Origin: Bidens hawaiensis
Taxonomy: Eukaryota; Streptophyta; Magnoliopsida; Asterales; Asteraceae
Length of the DNA: 64,000 nucleotides
Direction of reading: 5' to 3'
Assembly: GCA_021521415.1 (NCBI GenBank)
Contig: JAIQDT010004985.1
Coordinates: 1 to 64,000 of the forward strand
Shown: in pieces, positions 9,942 to 19,197 of the stretch
Layout of the letters: the number at the start of each line of letters is the position of its first letter
How positions within the stretch are numbered: the stretch's first letter is position 1
Made by a program: the position numbers and the translations under genes
Notes under the pieces: model-generated
The model's input: the letters and a program-made list of their open reading frames with translations, nothing else
What the model was told of the DNA's origin: nothing
Databases searched by the model: none

Positions 9942-12900
9942 TTACTCGGGATTGATCATCCCATTCAGTTCAATAAGGTTTTGAAATCTGGATTTGTCAA
10001 ACGCTTTAGTATATAAATCAGCGAAATTATCAAGCGTATCCACCTTTTCAAGTATTATCAGTTTCTTCTCAGCACAATCCCGTATGAAATGATGACGTAT
10101 GTCAATGTGTTTAGTTTTACTATGTTTCACGGGATTGTTAGTTACTGAGATAGCAGCTGTGTTATCAATGCAAATAGTAGTAAGTAAGAAATTCAGACCA
10201 TAGTCGCGCAATTGTTGTTGTATCCAAAGAACCTGAGAGCAGCAGTTGGATGCTGCCATGTATTCTGCCTCACAGGTTGAAATTGCGACTGAAGTCTGCT
10301 TCTTGCATTGCCACGACACCAATCTGCCACCAAGAAACTGACATCCTCCAGTTGTTGACTTCCGACTCTGATTGCACCCTCCATAATCAGAATCTGTGTA
10401 AGCGACCAGCTCCAAGTCTCCTCCTCTCGGGTACCACAACCCCAGTTTCGGCTTGCCCTTGAGATACCGCAGTATCCTCTTTGCACCTTTCAAATGAGAT
10501 TCTTTTGGATTTGCCTGAAAACGTGCACAAAGACAAACAGCAAACATTTTATCAGGCCTAGATGCAGTTAAGTACATTAAAGAACCTATTATTGCCCGAT
10601 ATTGAGTTGGGTCCACATCTGCATCACCGTCTACTTCAGCACCCAATTTGTGATTGACGCAGATTGGAGTATCATATGGAGAACTGTCCTCCATCTTGAA
10701 GCGCTTGAGCACATCATGAACATACTTTGTCTGATGAATGAACATCCCGTCCTTCTTCTGATCAACCTGCAATCCTAGAAAGAAAGTTAGTTCACCCATA
10801 GCACTCATTTCAAACCTTTTCATCATGACGGCTTCAAACTCCTGACACATGGAGACTTTCGATGCAGCAAATATAATGTCATCCACGTAGACTTGTACCA
10901 GCAGGATGTCGCTTCCATCTCTTTTGAAGAACAACGTGCTATCAATTTTCCCTCTTTCAAAACCATTCTCGAGCAAGTAATCCGATAAAGTTGCATACCA
11001 GGCACGAGGTGCCTGATGTAATCCATACAACGCCTTGCTCAACCTGTACACGTGATCTGGAAAGTCTGGGTCAGGAAAACCCGGAGGTTGCTCAACATAC
11101 ACAACCTCATCAACTTTCCCATTCAAAAACGCACTCTTCACATCAAGCTGAAACACCTTCATCTTTTCATAAGCAGCAAACGCTAAGAACAATCTTATGG
11201 CTTCCAACCTGGCGACAGGAGCGAACACTTCGTTATAATCAATCCCCTCTTGTTGATTAAAACCTTTTACGACTAGCCTCGCCTTGTTTCTTATAATAAT
11301 CCCCTTATCATCTCTCTTGCACTTGAACACCCATTTTGTGCCTATCGCATGCACATTCTTTGGTTTTTCAACCAAAGTCCAAACTTCCATCTTCTCGAAT
11401 TGAGCCAACTCTTCTTGCATGGCTTCGACCCACGAGCTGTCCTTTAAAGCCATTTGATAATTCTTCGGTTCAATCTGGCTTATAAAGCAGGTATACAGGC
11501 ATTCATTGATTATTCCTGTCTCCTTAATGCTTGTATAAACACAGGTGTGTTCATTCAAGCTGCTTCTCGTTTGTACACCTGAGGACACATCACCAATCAC
11601 ATTATCCAAAGGGTGATCTTTATGAATTCTCGTGGTCGGAACAGAACCGACATGCAAATTATCTTCCAAATTAGAAGAGATCTCATCAATGGTTGTTTCA
11701 TGCTGAGAGTGAAATGGATTGATAAATTCTTCTTCAGTTGAGGCAGCAGGGGTACCGATAGTGTTTGATGAGGAAGGTTGACATTTTTCAATCAGCTGTC
11801 TTTGCAATAGATTTTCTTCCTCATCGAGTATCATCTTCGTCGCAGCTCTTTCTTCTTCTTCAGAAATCTCCAAATCCAGTATGTTAAACGACTTAAAAAG
11901 CTTAACATAGTCGAAAAGCTCAGCAGGTCCATTGCTAGGTTTTGGCGGTTGGTAACTTGTGATGTCAGTGTTACACACCACCTCCACCTTGCAGGTCGAA
12001 GTATTGAAGACACGTCTGTTGGGTGTACCAACAACATAACCGACTAAGATTCCTTCATCGGCTACTTCGCCAAATTTAGAGTTTGTCTTCAAGATCGAAC
12101 AAGGGGACCCGAATGGTTCAAGACCACTCAAGTTGGGCTTCCTCCCATGCATAAGCTCGTAACAAGTTTTACCAAGTCTCTTAACGGTTAACACTCTATT
12201 CAGAACATAGCAGGCTGTAGCGACTGCTTCAGCCCAGAACATCACAGGAAGCTTCGAATCTGCCAGCATAGTTCTGGCTCCTTCAATTAAAGTTCGGTTC
12301 TTCCTTTCAGCCACTCCATTCTGTTGCGGAGTATACGGAGCACTGTATTGATGTTCAATTCCTTTCTGAAGACAGAAGATCTCCATTTCAAAATTCTTGA
12401 ACTCCGTCCCATTGTCACTTCTGATGAACTTAACTGTTTTACTCATGACGTTCTCAACTTTGGTAATCAAATTCTTCACCATTTGAGCCGTCTCATCTTT
12501 CGATTTCAGAAAATATACCCACGAATATCGCGAGTAGTCATCAGTGATCACCAAGCAGTAAGAAGTACCTCCTAGACTTTTTACATTCACTGGACCGAAG
12601 AGATCCATGTGAAGCAGTTCTAGAGTACTGGCAATTGAGTTGACCTTCTTGGTGAGATGGGATTTCTTGTGTTGCTTTCCCTTCTTGCATGCAATACATT
12701 TGTCTTCAAAGTTAAAACTTTTCAAGGGAACGCCCATCACAAGCCCATTCCTGACAATGTGGTTCATCTTCCGAAGATGAATGTGCCCCATCCTTCTGTG
12801 CCATAGTTCGGATTCTGATTCGCTTGCTTTCGTCATTAAACATGATTCTCCCGTGGCCATTTCAGTAGACCTCATATCCATCACATAAGTATTTGTATCA

Positions 12901-13271
12901 CGTGGAGCTTTCATCACTATCCACTCGTCTGGTATTTGAAAACCAGGCTTCAACACGATCGCCTCATTCTTCGTGAAATGAACAGTATACTCCTTATCAC
13001 AAATCTGCGACACACTCAGCAGATTGTGCTTCAGCTCTTCTACAAAATTCACATTCTCAAGTGTCATTTTATCATTGGACACCATTCCTTTTCCAGTAAT
13101 TCTTCCTCCACTTTCACCAGCAAAGCTAACTCTCGCTCCTTGAATAAGTTTTAAGTCGTGCAACAAGTATTTGTTACCCGTCATGTGCCGGGAACAGCCG
13201 CTATCTACAATCCAAAGACTGTGGGCATCCCTGTTCAACTGTTCCTGCACAACAAAACAAATGATTAGAAT
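9942..13271 (-). CDS. Pol polyprotein of SIRE copy 1 (protease, integrase, RT, RNase H)
   Basis: The frame is open for about 1,100 codons. Domains in order are retropepsin (DSGCSRHMTG at about residue 16), GAG-pre-integrase with the His/Cys zinc site ([13 protein letters not shown] ... [13 protein letters not shown]), integrase core ([33 protein letters not shown] supplying the D,D,E residues), reverse transcriptase ([14 protein letters not shown] and the YVDD box), and RNase H ([19 protein letters not shown]). All catalytic motifs look intact. There is no ATG at the start: the frame opens near 13271 after a stop, and the first usable codon shown upstream of the protease is GTG. It overlaps the end of the preceding ORF in another frame, so frameshifting or splicing would be needed to make it. 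Confidence 0.95.
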   Translation of the reverse strand: MLIICFVVQEQLNRDAHSLWIVDSGCSRHMTGNKYLLHDLKLIQGARVSFAGESGGRITGKGMVSNDKMTLENVNFVEELKHNLLSVSQICDKEYTVHFTKNEAIVLKPGFQIPDEWIVMKAPRDTNTYVMDMRSTEMATGESCLMTKASESESELWHRRMGHIHLRKMNHIVRNGLVMGVPLKSFNFEDKCIACKKGKQHKKSHLTKKVNSIASTLELLHMDLFGPVNVKSLGGTSYCLVITDDYSRYSWVYFLKSKDETAQMVKNLITKVENVMSKTVKFIRSDNGTEFKNFEMEIFCLQKGIEHQYSAPYTPQQNGVAERKNRTLIEGARTMLADSKLPVMFWAEAVATACYVLNRVLTVKRLGKTCYELMHGRKPNLSGLEPFGSPCSILKTNSKFGEVADEGILVGYVVGTPNRRVFNTSTCKVEVVCNTDITSYQPPKPSNGPAELFDYVKLFKSFNILDLEISEEEERAATKMILDEEENLLQRQLIEKCQPSSSNTIGTPAASTEEEFINPFHSQHETTIDEISSNLEDNLHVGSVPTTRIHKDHPLDNVIGDVSSGVQTRSSLNEHTCVYTSIKETGIINECLYTCFISQIEPKNYQMALKDSSWVEAMQEELAQFEKMEVWTLVEKPKNVHAIGTKWVFKCKRDDKGIIIRNKARLVVKGFNQQEGIDYNEVFAPVARLEAIRLFLAFAAYEKMKVFQLDVKSAFLNGKVDEVVYVEQPPGFPDPDFPDHVYRLSKALYGLHQAPRAWYATLSDYLLENGFERGKIDSTLFFKRDGSDILLVQVYVDDIIFAASKVSMCQEFEAVMMKRFEMSAMGELTFFLGLQVDQKKDGMFIHQTKYVHDVLKRFKMEDSSPYDTPICVNHKLGAEVDGDADVDPTQYRAIIGSLMYLTASRPDKMFAVCLCARFQANPKESHLKGAKRILRYLKGKPKLGLWYPRGGDLELVAYTDSDYGGCNQSRKSTTGGCQFLGGRLVSWQCKKQTSVAISTCEAEYMAASNCCSQVLWIQQQLRDYGLNFLLTTICIDNTAAISVTNNPVKHSKTKHIDIRHHFIRDCAEKKLIILEKVDTLDNFADLYTKAFDKSRFQNLIELNGMINPE

Positions 13272-14530
13272 CTAGGGACCCAAGACCAATTGGTCTTGGA
13301 TCTATACATCCCGTACTTCTGCTTTCCAAAGTTAGCATCTGGATAATTCCTGTCAGTCCTATTAGGAAATCTCCTTGGAAATTGAGTGTGAGGCCTTCCA
13401 AACCTATGTGTATTGAAAGTATTATATCTAGCGGTTTGGTTATTAGCATTGTTAAACTGAGGTTTGTTTCTGTTAAAACCTGAATTAGTTACATTTCGAA
13501 ACTTTGAAGGGTTTTCATTTTTAACAGTATTAAAATTACCATTAGACTTATGCTCAGTTTTAATAGGCCTCACGCCTCTGAATTTCGGCGTCAGAGGACA
13601 ATCTGCAACAAGATGTCCTAACTTATTACACCTAAAACAACACCTATACTCCATTTTCTTTTCAAATGTTGTTTTGGATGTAGAGGCTGTGTTACCGGCC
13701 GTTCGTCTCACATAAGGTGGGACGTACGGGTTGAGTGGAGTATTCTTTTTAGAAGTTTTATCTTTTTCTCCACCAGTGGGTAACACTACCTTCTCTTTTG
13801 TCTTACCTGATTCGGACAACTTATCCGAATCCGATGAGACTGGACTAGTAACAGAAATTTTCACACTTGAAACAGGCGAACTCGTTTCGCCACTACTAAC
13901 ACTTGGTTCTTTACTCGTAACCTTGATTGGAGCTGTCTGAGGAACTTCAAAATCAACAGATTTCTGAACACTATGGTTAAAAGTGTAATTGTGGTTATAA
14001 GGTGGTGGAACCTCGTGACAACCAATTCCTCCCCTCTTTGTAGAGGTACCTTGATCACTAACAAGGTGATCAAGAATAGCTGAGGAATTTCTGAACTGTT
14101 CAAGTTTTCGGTTCAGTTCCACCACTTTCACCTGGTGGTCAGCAATCTGCTTTTCTCGTTCAGCAATCAGTTTAGTCTTTTCTTCTAAAACCTCATAACT
14201 TAGATCAATTACTTCAATTTTTTCAGCAAGTTTTGTTTTTAAGCTTTTAACATCTTTTTCACACGCTTTTATTTTAACTTTGTAACTGTTTTCTCTTGCT
14301 TTCGTAAAGTGATGATCTTCTTTAAGAGTTTTAAATTCAGCATCTAAACGAACATACTGATCAGTTATGGTAGCAAGTTGCTCAGACAAATTCTCACATT
14401 TAGTACAAAAAGATTTAGAGCTTACCTCGGAGAGTTGATCATTGTTATCTGTCATGAAAGCTTTTTCCTTACCAGTAGCTTTCTCTTCTCCGGTAGTCTT
14501 CTCACGTTCTTCATTCTCAACCTTAGCCAT
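13265..14530 (-). CDS. Second gag-type ORF: coiled coil plus zinc knuckle
   Basis: This is a 421-codon ORF. Residues about 25-150 are charged and heptad-like (KTLKEDHHFTKARENSYKVK, then KLAEKIEVIDLSYEVLEEK), consistent with a coiled coil. A Ser/Thr-rich middle follows, then a CCHC knuckle (CFRCNKLGHLVADC, residues 298-311), then an Asn/Arg/Phe-rich basic tail likely to bind nucleic acid. It lies in the same frame as gag, separated by one TAG and two sense codons. In the outer element the equivalent region is continuous with gag, so this is probably the gag C-terminal extension, read either by stop-codon readthrough or from its own ATG at 14528-14530. Confidence 0.8.
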   Translation of the reverse strand: MAKVENEEREKTTGEEKATGKEKAFMTDNNDQLSEVSSKSFCTKCENLSEQLATITDQYVRLDAEFKTLKEDHHFTKARENSYKVKIKACEKDVKSLKTKLAEKIEVIDLSYEVLEEKTKLIAEREKQIADHQVKVVELNRKLEQFRNSSAILDHLVSDQGTSTKRGGIGCHEVPPPYNHNYTFNHSVQKSVDFEVPQTAPIKVTSKEPSVSSGETSSPVSSVKISVTSPVSSDSDKLSESGKTKEKVVLPTGGEKDKTSKKNTPLNPYVPPYVRRTAGNTASTSKTTFEKKMEYRCCFRCNKLGHLVADCPLTPKFRGVRPIKTEHKSNGNFNTVKNENPSKFRNVTNSGFNRNKPQFNNANNQTARYNTFNTHRFGRPHTQFPRRFPNRTDRNYPDANFGKQKYGMYRSKTNWSWVPRF

Positions 14531-14536
14531 ATTTGC

Positions 14537-15904
14537 CTATTCACTAGTTTCATTCGAATGCAGGTTCCTGTTGTATTCACCTGCTTCTCTGGACAGCATG
14601 GCATTGACTTCTTTACTACTCCCAGTGTGCTGCGCAGACCGGCCCTGACCACGTTCAACTCGCTCGTTTCTGCAATCTTTGGCAAAGTGGCCGTTTTGTT
14701 GACAGTTATAGCACCTCACCTTAGACTTGTCGAACCCTGGCCTGCCACCAACAAACTTTCTCCCCGTCTTTCTCATAAACTTCTTCACTCTCCTCACTAT
14801 CATGGCCATCTGCCATTGTAAATCCATTTCCTCCAGATCATCAGCATCGATCTGGTCATAGTCTTCATCTAGCATCGCTGGATCAACCACCTTTCCTTGA
14901 ATATAGTTTTCATATGAAGCAATAAATGAAGCATAGAGGCCAAACTGCTCTTCAGCAGATTTGACGCTCATTGGCATCTTAGAGTAATTATTGCTTGAGG
15001 AACTTGAAGATCCACTACTCTTGCTTGCTATCTGTTGAGTACCACTTGATCCACCCGCAACAAAGCAAACATCCACATTTGAGTTTACTGACACATGCCC
15101 CTCCTGTGAAGACTTGTCACAAGACTCGCCCTTCGAGTAGTAGGCGGCAGAATCAGTCTTTGAACTTGTATTGGAGTTTACTTTAGCACCGTACATGCCT
15201 GGATCTTGAACCTGATCCATAGATGTTTCTTTTCTTACCATATTAAGCTCAAAAGTTCTGAGCTTGTTGACAGTGGTTTCAAGATCATAAGTAGGGAAGT
15301 CCTTGTCTTCCCTCATCAGTACAGTATACATCTCCCATTTTGGTGGGAGAGCATCGAGAAGTTTTTCCACAATCTCTTCTTCTCGGTAGGAAATGGAGTA
15401 GTTACTCAGTTCAGTCATTAGATGATAATATCGAGTGATAATATCATCAAGAGATTCGTTCTTCAAGTACTTGAAGACTGAAAATTGAGTTTTGAGCAAC
15501 TTTATCTTTGAAGCCCGAATACCTACATTTCCTTCAAATCTGCTCTCAAAAGCTTCCCAAAGCTCTCTAGCTGATGTATACTTTCTGAATGTATGGAGGA
15601 TCTCCTGTGGAAGAGCCATTGTGATTGCAGCATGAGCCTTGCTTTCGGCTTCATACATCTTTTTCTCCTCCTCTTCCATTTTACTGTATTTCTTGATTTG
15701 GTCTCGACCCTCATACTCCATGATTGGTGGAATATATCCATCTTGGATGCATACCCACATTTTCGCATCCTGGTACTTAACGTATTGTATGAACAGATCC
15801 TTCCACGCGACAAAATCGGTTCCCTTCAGCAACCTTGGGGCCTTTGTGGCTGACCCCGCTTCAACTTCCATCTTAACAAGCTCCGAAATGTTGATCGACG
15901 ACAT
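14537..15904 (-). CDS. Gag of SIRE copy 1
   Basis: This is a 455-codon ORF starting at the ATG 15902-15904. The N-terminal part (LKGTDFVAWKDLFIQYVKYQ) and the following helical region (ARELWEAFESRFEG, then LLDALPPKWEMYTVLMRED) are typical of copia gag with a UBN2-type core, which assembles the particle. A Ser-rich linker follows, then EMDLQWQMAMIVRRVKKF, then the CCHC knuckle CYNCQQNGHFAKDC at residues 398-411, which packages RNA. The frame ends in TAG at 14537-14539. The protein is intact by eye and lies downstream of a 450-bp leader. Confidence 0.93.
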   Translation of the reverse strand: MSSINISELVKMEVEAGSATKAPRLLKGTDFVAWKDLFIQYVKYQDAKMWVCIQDGYIPPIMEYEGRDQIKKYSKMEEEEKKMYEAESKAHAAITMALPQEILHTFRKYTSARELWEAFESRFEGNVGIRASKIKLLKTQFSVFKYLKNESLDDIITRYYHLMTELSNYSISYREEEIVEKLLDALPPKWEMYTVLMREDKDFPTYDLETTVNKLRTFELNMVRKETSMDQVQDPGMYGAKVNSNTSSKTDSAAYYSKGESCDKSSQEGHVSVNSNVDVCFVAGGSSGTQQIASKSSGSSSSSSNNYSKMPMSVKSAEEQFGLYASFIASYENYIQGKVVDPAMLDEDYDQIDADDLEEMDLQWQMAMIVRRVKKFMRKTGRKFVGGRPGFDKSKVRCYNCQQNGHFAKDCRNERVERGQGRSAQHTGSSKEVNAMLSREAGEYNRNLHSNETSE

Positions 15905-16452
15905 CCTTCTTGAAGACTAAGAAACCCGAAAAATTCTGAAAAGGGCGAGTTAAAAAATTTCTTCTGAACAGTACTGTAGGCGAAGTTAAGGATAACTTCG
16001 CTTAAGTAATAACTTCGCTGGATTCTTCTTAAATTCGCGTGACTGGGCGAAGTTAAGAATAACTTCGCTTAGGGTAAGCGAACTTAGAGAGTAGGCGAAC
16101 TTGATGAGAACTTCGCTGAGTTAGGCGAACTTGAGGATAACTTCGCTGAGTTAGGCGAAGTTGAGAAGGTAGGCGAAGTTGTAAATAACTTCGCTTCTCC
16201 TTATATCTTCGCTGAAACCCTACGTATCCTGACGGCAACTTCGCCTGATGAACAGCAACTTCGCCTGACGAACTTAAACTTTCTGCAGATCTGAAAATCG
16301 GATTTTAAAGACGATTTTGACGGTTTAAAGGCTTAAACACACTGGTAGGAGGCTAGAATGAGCAAAAACACCAAAAACTCGTCCCGTGAATACCCGAAAT
16401 GGAACGAATTCTACACCCGCGTGAATATCCCGAACCACACAATCGAGCAAAA
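15905..16452 (-). other. 5' leader of SIRE copy 1 with GGCGAAGTT hairpins
   Basis: The non-coding leader lies between primer-binding site and gag. From about 15970 to 16275 it repeats AGGCGAAGTT and AACTTCGCT/C in both orientations roughly every 15-30 bp, allowing many alternative hairpins. The same motif fills the LTR and the 3' non-coding region. Confidence 0.75.
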
Positions 16453-16464
16453 GCTCTGATACCA
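16453..16464 (-). other. Primer-binding site of SIRE copy 1
   Basis: The minus strand reads TGGTATCAGAGC two bases inside the 5' LTR. This is complementary to the 3' end of initiator tRNA-Met and standard for plant copia elements. Confidence 0.93.
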
Positions 16465-16466
16465 AT

Positions 16467-16920
16467 TGTAGGTTCCTTGGACGGATCACACGAGATATCC
16501 CGATATACACAGGTGCGGAATCCCTGTGTAGATCGTTACGGACGTAGAATACAATCACACGAACACGATACGAACAAACTCACGTTATATTAATAACTCG
16601 AACCGTGTTACTTACAGACTCTCGACCTCACGTCACTTGACTCACTGAATTACACGTAAACTGAACTACTCAATCAACACGTAAACAGTAGACCGTAGCC
16701 TATATAAATACACGACAACTTCGCCTCAGGCGAAGTTGTCCATAACTTCGCTCGTTCAACAAGTTCGCCTAGGCGAACTTGTCAACAACTTCGCTTGGTT
16801 AACAAGTTCGCCTAAGCGAACTTGTTAACAACTTCGCTTTTACAAACAAATACACAAAAAATATTACAGACTCGATTACAGACATTAGACATATGAACTA
16901 CTGACATCTATGCACCAACA
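16467..16920 (-). repeat. 5' LTR of SIRE copy 1
   Basis: This 454-bp LTR lies next to the primer-binding site and is therefore the 5' LTR for the minus-strand element. It carries the same TATA-like box and hairpin cluster as the 3' LTR. Confidence 0.95.
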
Positions 16921-16925
16921 ATCTT
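16921..16925. repeat. Target-site duplication ATCTT, right
   Basis: These five bases match 4423-4427. The duplicated codons belong to the disrupted gag of the outer element. Confidence 0.93.
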
Positions 16926-17477
16926 GATAACAGCAACATTCATATCCCAACTCTTTGGCAATGAGTTCACCAGTTTGTTGTTTATTTCAGCAGTTTGCAG
17001 ATAAATACTTCCTGATCTCATTTCAGTCACCAATGATATGAACCTTTGAAGTTGGGTTTTCAACGTTTCTCCCATAACATGATTAAACATGTTGAACTTT
17101 TGTCGCAGCAAGTTTTGGCGACTTCTTTTCATATCCCCATTTCCCTCATACAACTCGATCAGTGCCTTCCATAACTCTTTAGCATACTGAAGTTCTCTAA
17201 ATTGAAGGGCAATCTCGGGTGAGAGTGCCATGTTTAGAGTAGAAAGATCCTTTTCATCTTCCTCAACTTTAGCAAAGTCATCATCGCCATACTATGCAAC
17301 AGGCTTCACAATAACTTTAGTTGAGTTCTCCTTTTATTAAGTGATTCTATGAGGCCCCCTAATAATACTTCTCCACACTTTGGAGTCCTTCATCTTAACG
17401 TATTTATCAAAGCGAAACTTCCATTCACTAAACCCCTCATGAGATAGGAGACGGGGTATACGAGTGGTGGTCCCCAT
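16921..17477 (-). pseudogene. Copia gag, N-terminal part, right of the nested insertion
   Basis: An ATG at 17475-17477 starts a frame reading LLSHEGFSEWKFRFDKYVKM, typical of the N-terminus of copia gag. A TAA interrupts it near 17338. The frame is open again from about 17275 with the UBN2-type gag core (ELQYAKELWKALIELYEGNG, then FNMFNHVMGETLKTQLQRFI, then LPKSWDMNVAVIKI). It runs directly into the target duplication of the nested element at 16921-16925. The reading continues at 4427, left of the insertion. The internal stops show decay beyond the insertion itself. Confidence 0.85.
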
Positions 17478-18123
17478 GATAGAGTCAAGTTCTTGATGGA
17501 GTTAAGAGTTTGTTGAACCATTACCATTAGTTAATTGATCCATATTAATAGTTATTTAAAGTCCAAATGTCTTATGATCCAGGTAAGAAGCCCAAATTAA
17601 AACTAGATAGGCCCAAACAGTTTACTTGGCCGAGATCAAAATTCACAGTTTATTTGGCCAAGAACAAACGTCACACTTGTTGACCGAAATCTATTGTTGA
17701 CCGAGGACTAAACTTAACCGAGAACTGAGCTTGACCGAGAACCTTGAGTGTGACCAAGTTTGACCGAGAACTCAGAGTTTGACTAAACTTTGACCGAGAA
17801 CCCCGAACTTGACCGAGAACTATGATTTTGACTAAACTCTGACCGAGAACTGAGTGTAGCCGAGAATAAACAACACCGAAAACTAGTTGTGGCCGAGAAC
17901 AGCTAATTATTTCAGCCAAGATCTTAATTAAATGAATGATATTTGTAACCAATTGAATCCCGTAAATCAAGGGATTCAAATATAGTTTCCAAGTTGACCA
18001 AATCTCTACCAAAAATGTTGTTCTCTTTTTCTCCGATCAGAAACCTGTTGGAAAACAATAAGGCCACCAATCCTTTATCTCTTGAATCCTTGATATCACA
18101 ATAACGAGCCTGAATAGATCTAA
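17478..18123 (-). other. Leader of the outer copia element with GACCGAGAA-type repeats
   Basis: No gene is present. Between about 17620 and 17910 the plus strand repeats short blocks such as TTGACCGAGAAC and TTGACTAAAC at irregular spacing, more than ten times. Leaders between primer-binding site and gag are normally unconserved, and repeats like these are a family-specific feature. Confidence 0.6.
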
Positions 18124-18136
18124 GGCTCTAATACCA
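18124..18136 (-). other. Primer-binding site of the outer copia element
   Basis: The minus strand reads TGGTATTAGAGCC two bases inside the LTR. It differs from the usual initiator-tRNA-Met primer site of plant copia elements (TGGTATCAGAGC, present intact in the nested element) by one base. Confidence 0.8.
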
Positions 18137-18138
18137 AT

Positions 18139-18497
18139 TGTAAGTCCCGAATTTGGATCACTACAATTGTGATATCAACCAACCAAGTATTAGTTCGGAA
18201 GCCTAATACTCGGTGACACAAGAACACTAACAAACACAATCACGTAACACAAGTAATGCTTCAAAACACACGTATTATTATTATACATCGGGTGCTTAAG
18301 CACAAATACAACCTCGTCTAGTAAACGCGTAGACGGCCAAAACTAACAAGTGAATGAACAACCAAAACCCTATACAAAGTATGCTATATATAGGGAATCA
18401 AAACAACTAGCCCAATAACTACCAAAAGCCCAGGGATCTCGGTTTACATACGCAACCCCTTAGACTAAGTACAAACCACATAAGTTTAGGCCCAACA
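18139..18497 (-). repeat. 5' LTR of the outer copia element
   Basis: This 359-bp block starts TGTAAGTCCC next to the primer-binding site and ends GGCCCAACA on the plus strand, so it has TG...CA ends. On the minus strand a TATA-like box lies at 18384-18392. The partner LTR is outside the window, so the outer boundary at 18497 is inferred from the CA terminus and from the start of hAT-like 3' sequence just beyond it. Confidence 0.75.
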
Positions 18498-19197
18498 ATA
18501 TAAAATACCATCCAAAAATTAATCCATACTTAAAAAACAATACAAAAGCATCGACTTTTAAACAAAGTTTTTTTTTAAAAAAAAAGGCACACAATAGATT
18601 CATGCCATAGGAGTGTTGTATGCATCGAGTTCACGATCGCTTAGAAGATGAAATTCACTCGCATCGCCATCCTCATCAACAAGAGTATAAGCACTTTCAT
18701 TTCTTACAATAATAAATAAGAAGTTTTAGTTACCTATAATCATAATATATAATATATAAAAATTACATGAAAAAACGTAACATATATAAAAGTTACCTTG
18801 TGTTTGAGAAACCGGTTCATTCTCTTCCTCACCAAACATGGTATCAATATCATCATTATAAAGTTCTCCTTCCGGCTCTTCTTCAACCACCCAAAACTCC
18901 GTATGATTAATACTTTCATAATCAACAGGATCATAGGATCTCTTGGCATATTTAAGTCTAGAAAAACATTTACCCACATGTTTAAAACTTAAAAACTAAA
19001 TTACGATTTACTAAAAAGAAATTTAAAAAAAATCAAGATATCGTACCTATTTTGTAAACGCAAGTTGTAATGAACATACACAAGGTCATTTAGTCTTTCA
19101 TGTTCTAGCCTATTTCTTCTTTTCGTGTGAATCCTTTCAAAGACACTCCAACTACGTTCACAACCCGAGGAAGATGCGGTTTGACTTAATATTCGAA

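Larger units (their letters stand above)
4428..16920 (-). mobile_element. Complete SIRE-type Ty1/copia retrotransposon (copy 1), nested
   Basis: This 12,493-bp element on the minus strand is bounded by LTRs of 461 and 454 bp and flanked by the 5-bp duplication ATCTT (4423-4427 and 16921-16925). In coding order it holds the 5' LTR, primer-binding site, gag, a second zinc-knuckle ORF, pol, about 2.1 kb of non-coding DNA, a large extra ORF, a polypurine tract and the 3' LTR. The SIRE assignment rests on the protease motif DSGCSRHMTG, LTRs starting TGTTGG, two gag-type knuckles and an ORF downstream of pol. By eye the LTRs differ by about four substitutions, one 1-bp indel and one 8-bp indel, so insertion is fairly recent. 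Confidence 0.95.
1..18497 (-). mobile_element. Decayed Ty1/copia element (outer), left end outside window
   Basis: Read on the minus strand from right to left, the element has an LTR (18139-18497), a primer-binding site, a gag split by a nested insertion, a zinc-knuckle/coiled-coil segment, protease, integrase and the first residues of reverse transcriptase at the window edge. The rest of RT, RNase H and the 3' LTR lie before position 1. Every coding part carries stops or frameshifts, so this is an old, inactive copy. Its gene order matches the SIRE-type element inserted in it (4428-16920), so the two are probably relatives. Its right LTR abuts the 3' end of a hAT transposase gene, so it probably inserted there. 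The matching target duplication is outside the window and could not be checked. Confidence 0.88.

Noticed and set aside
10250..11260. Plus-strand open frames opposite pol
   Set aside because: They are shadows of the conserved RT/RNase H coding sequence on the other strand.
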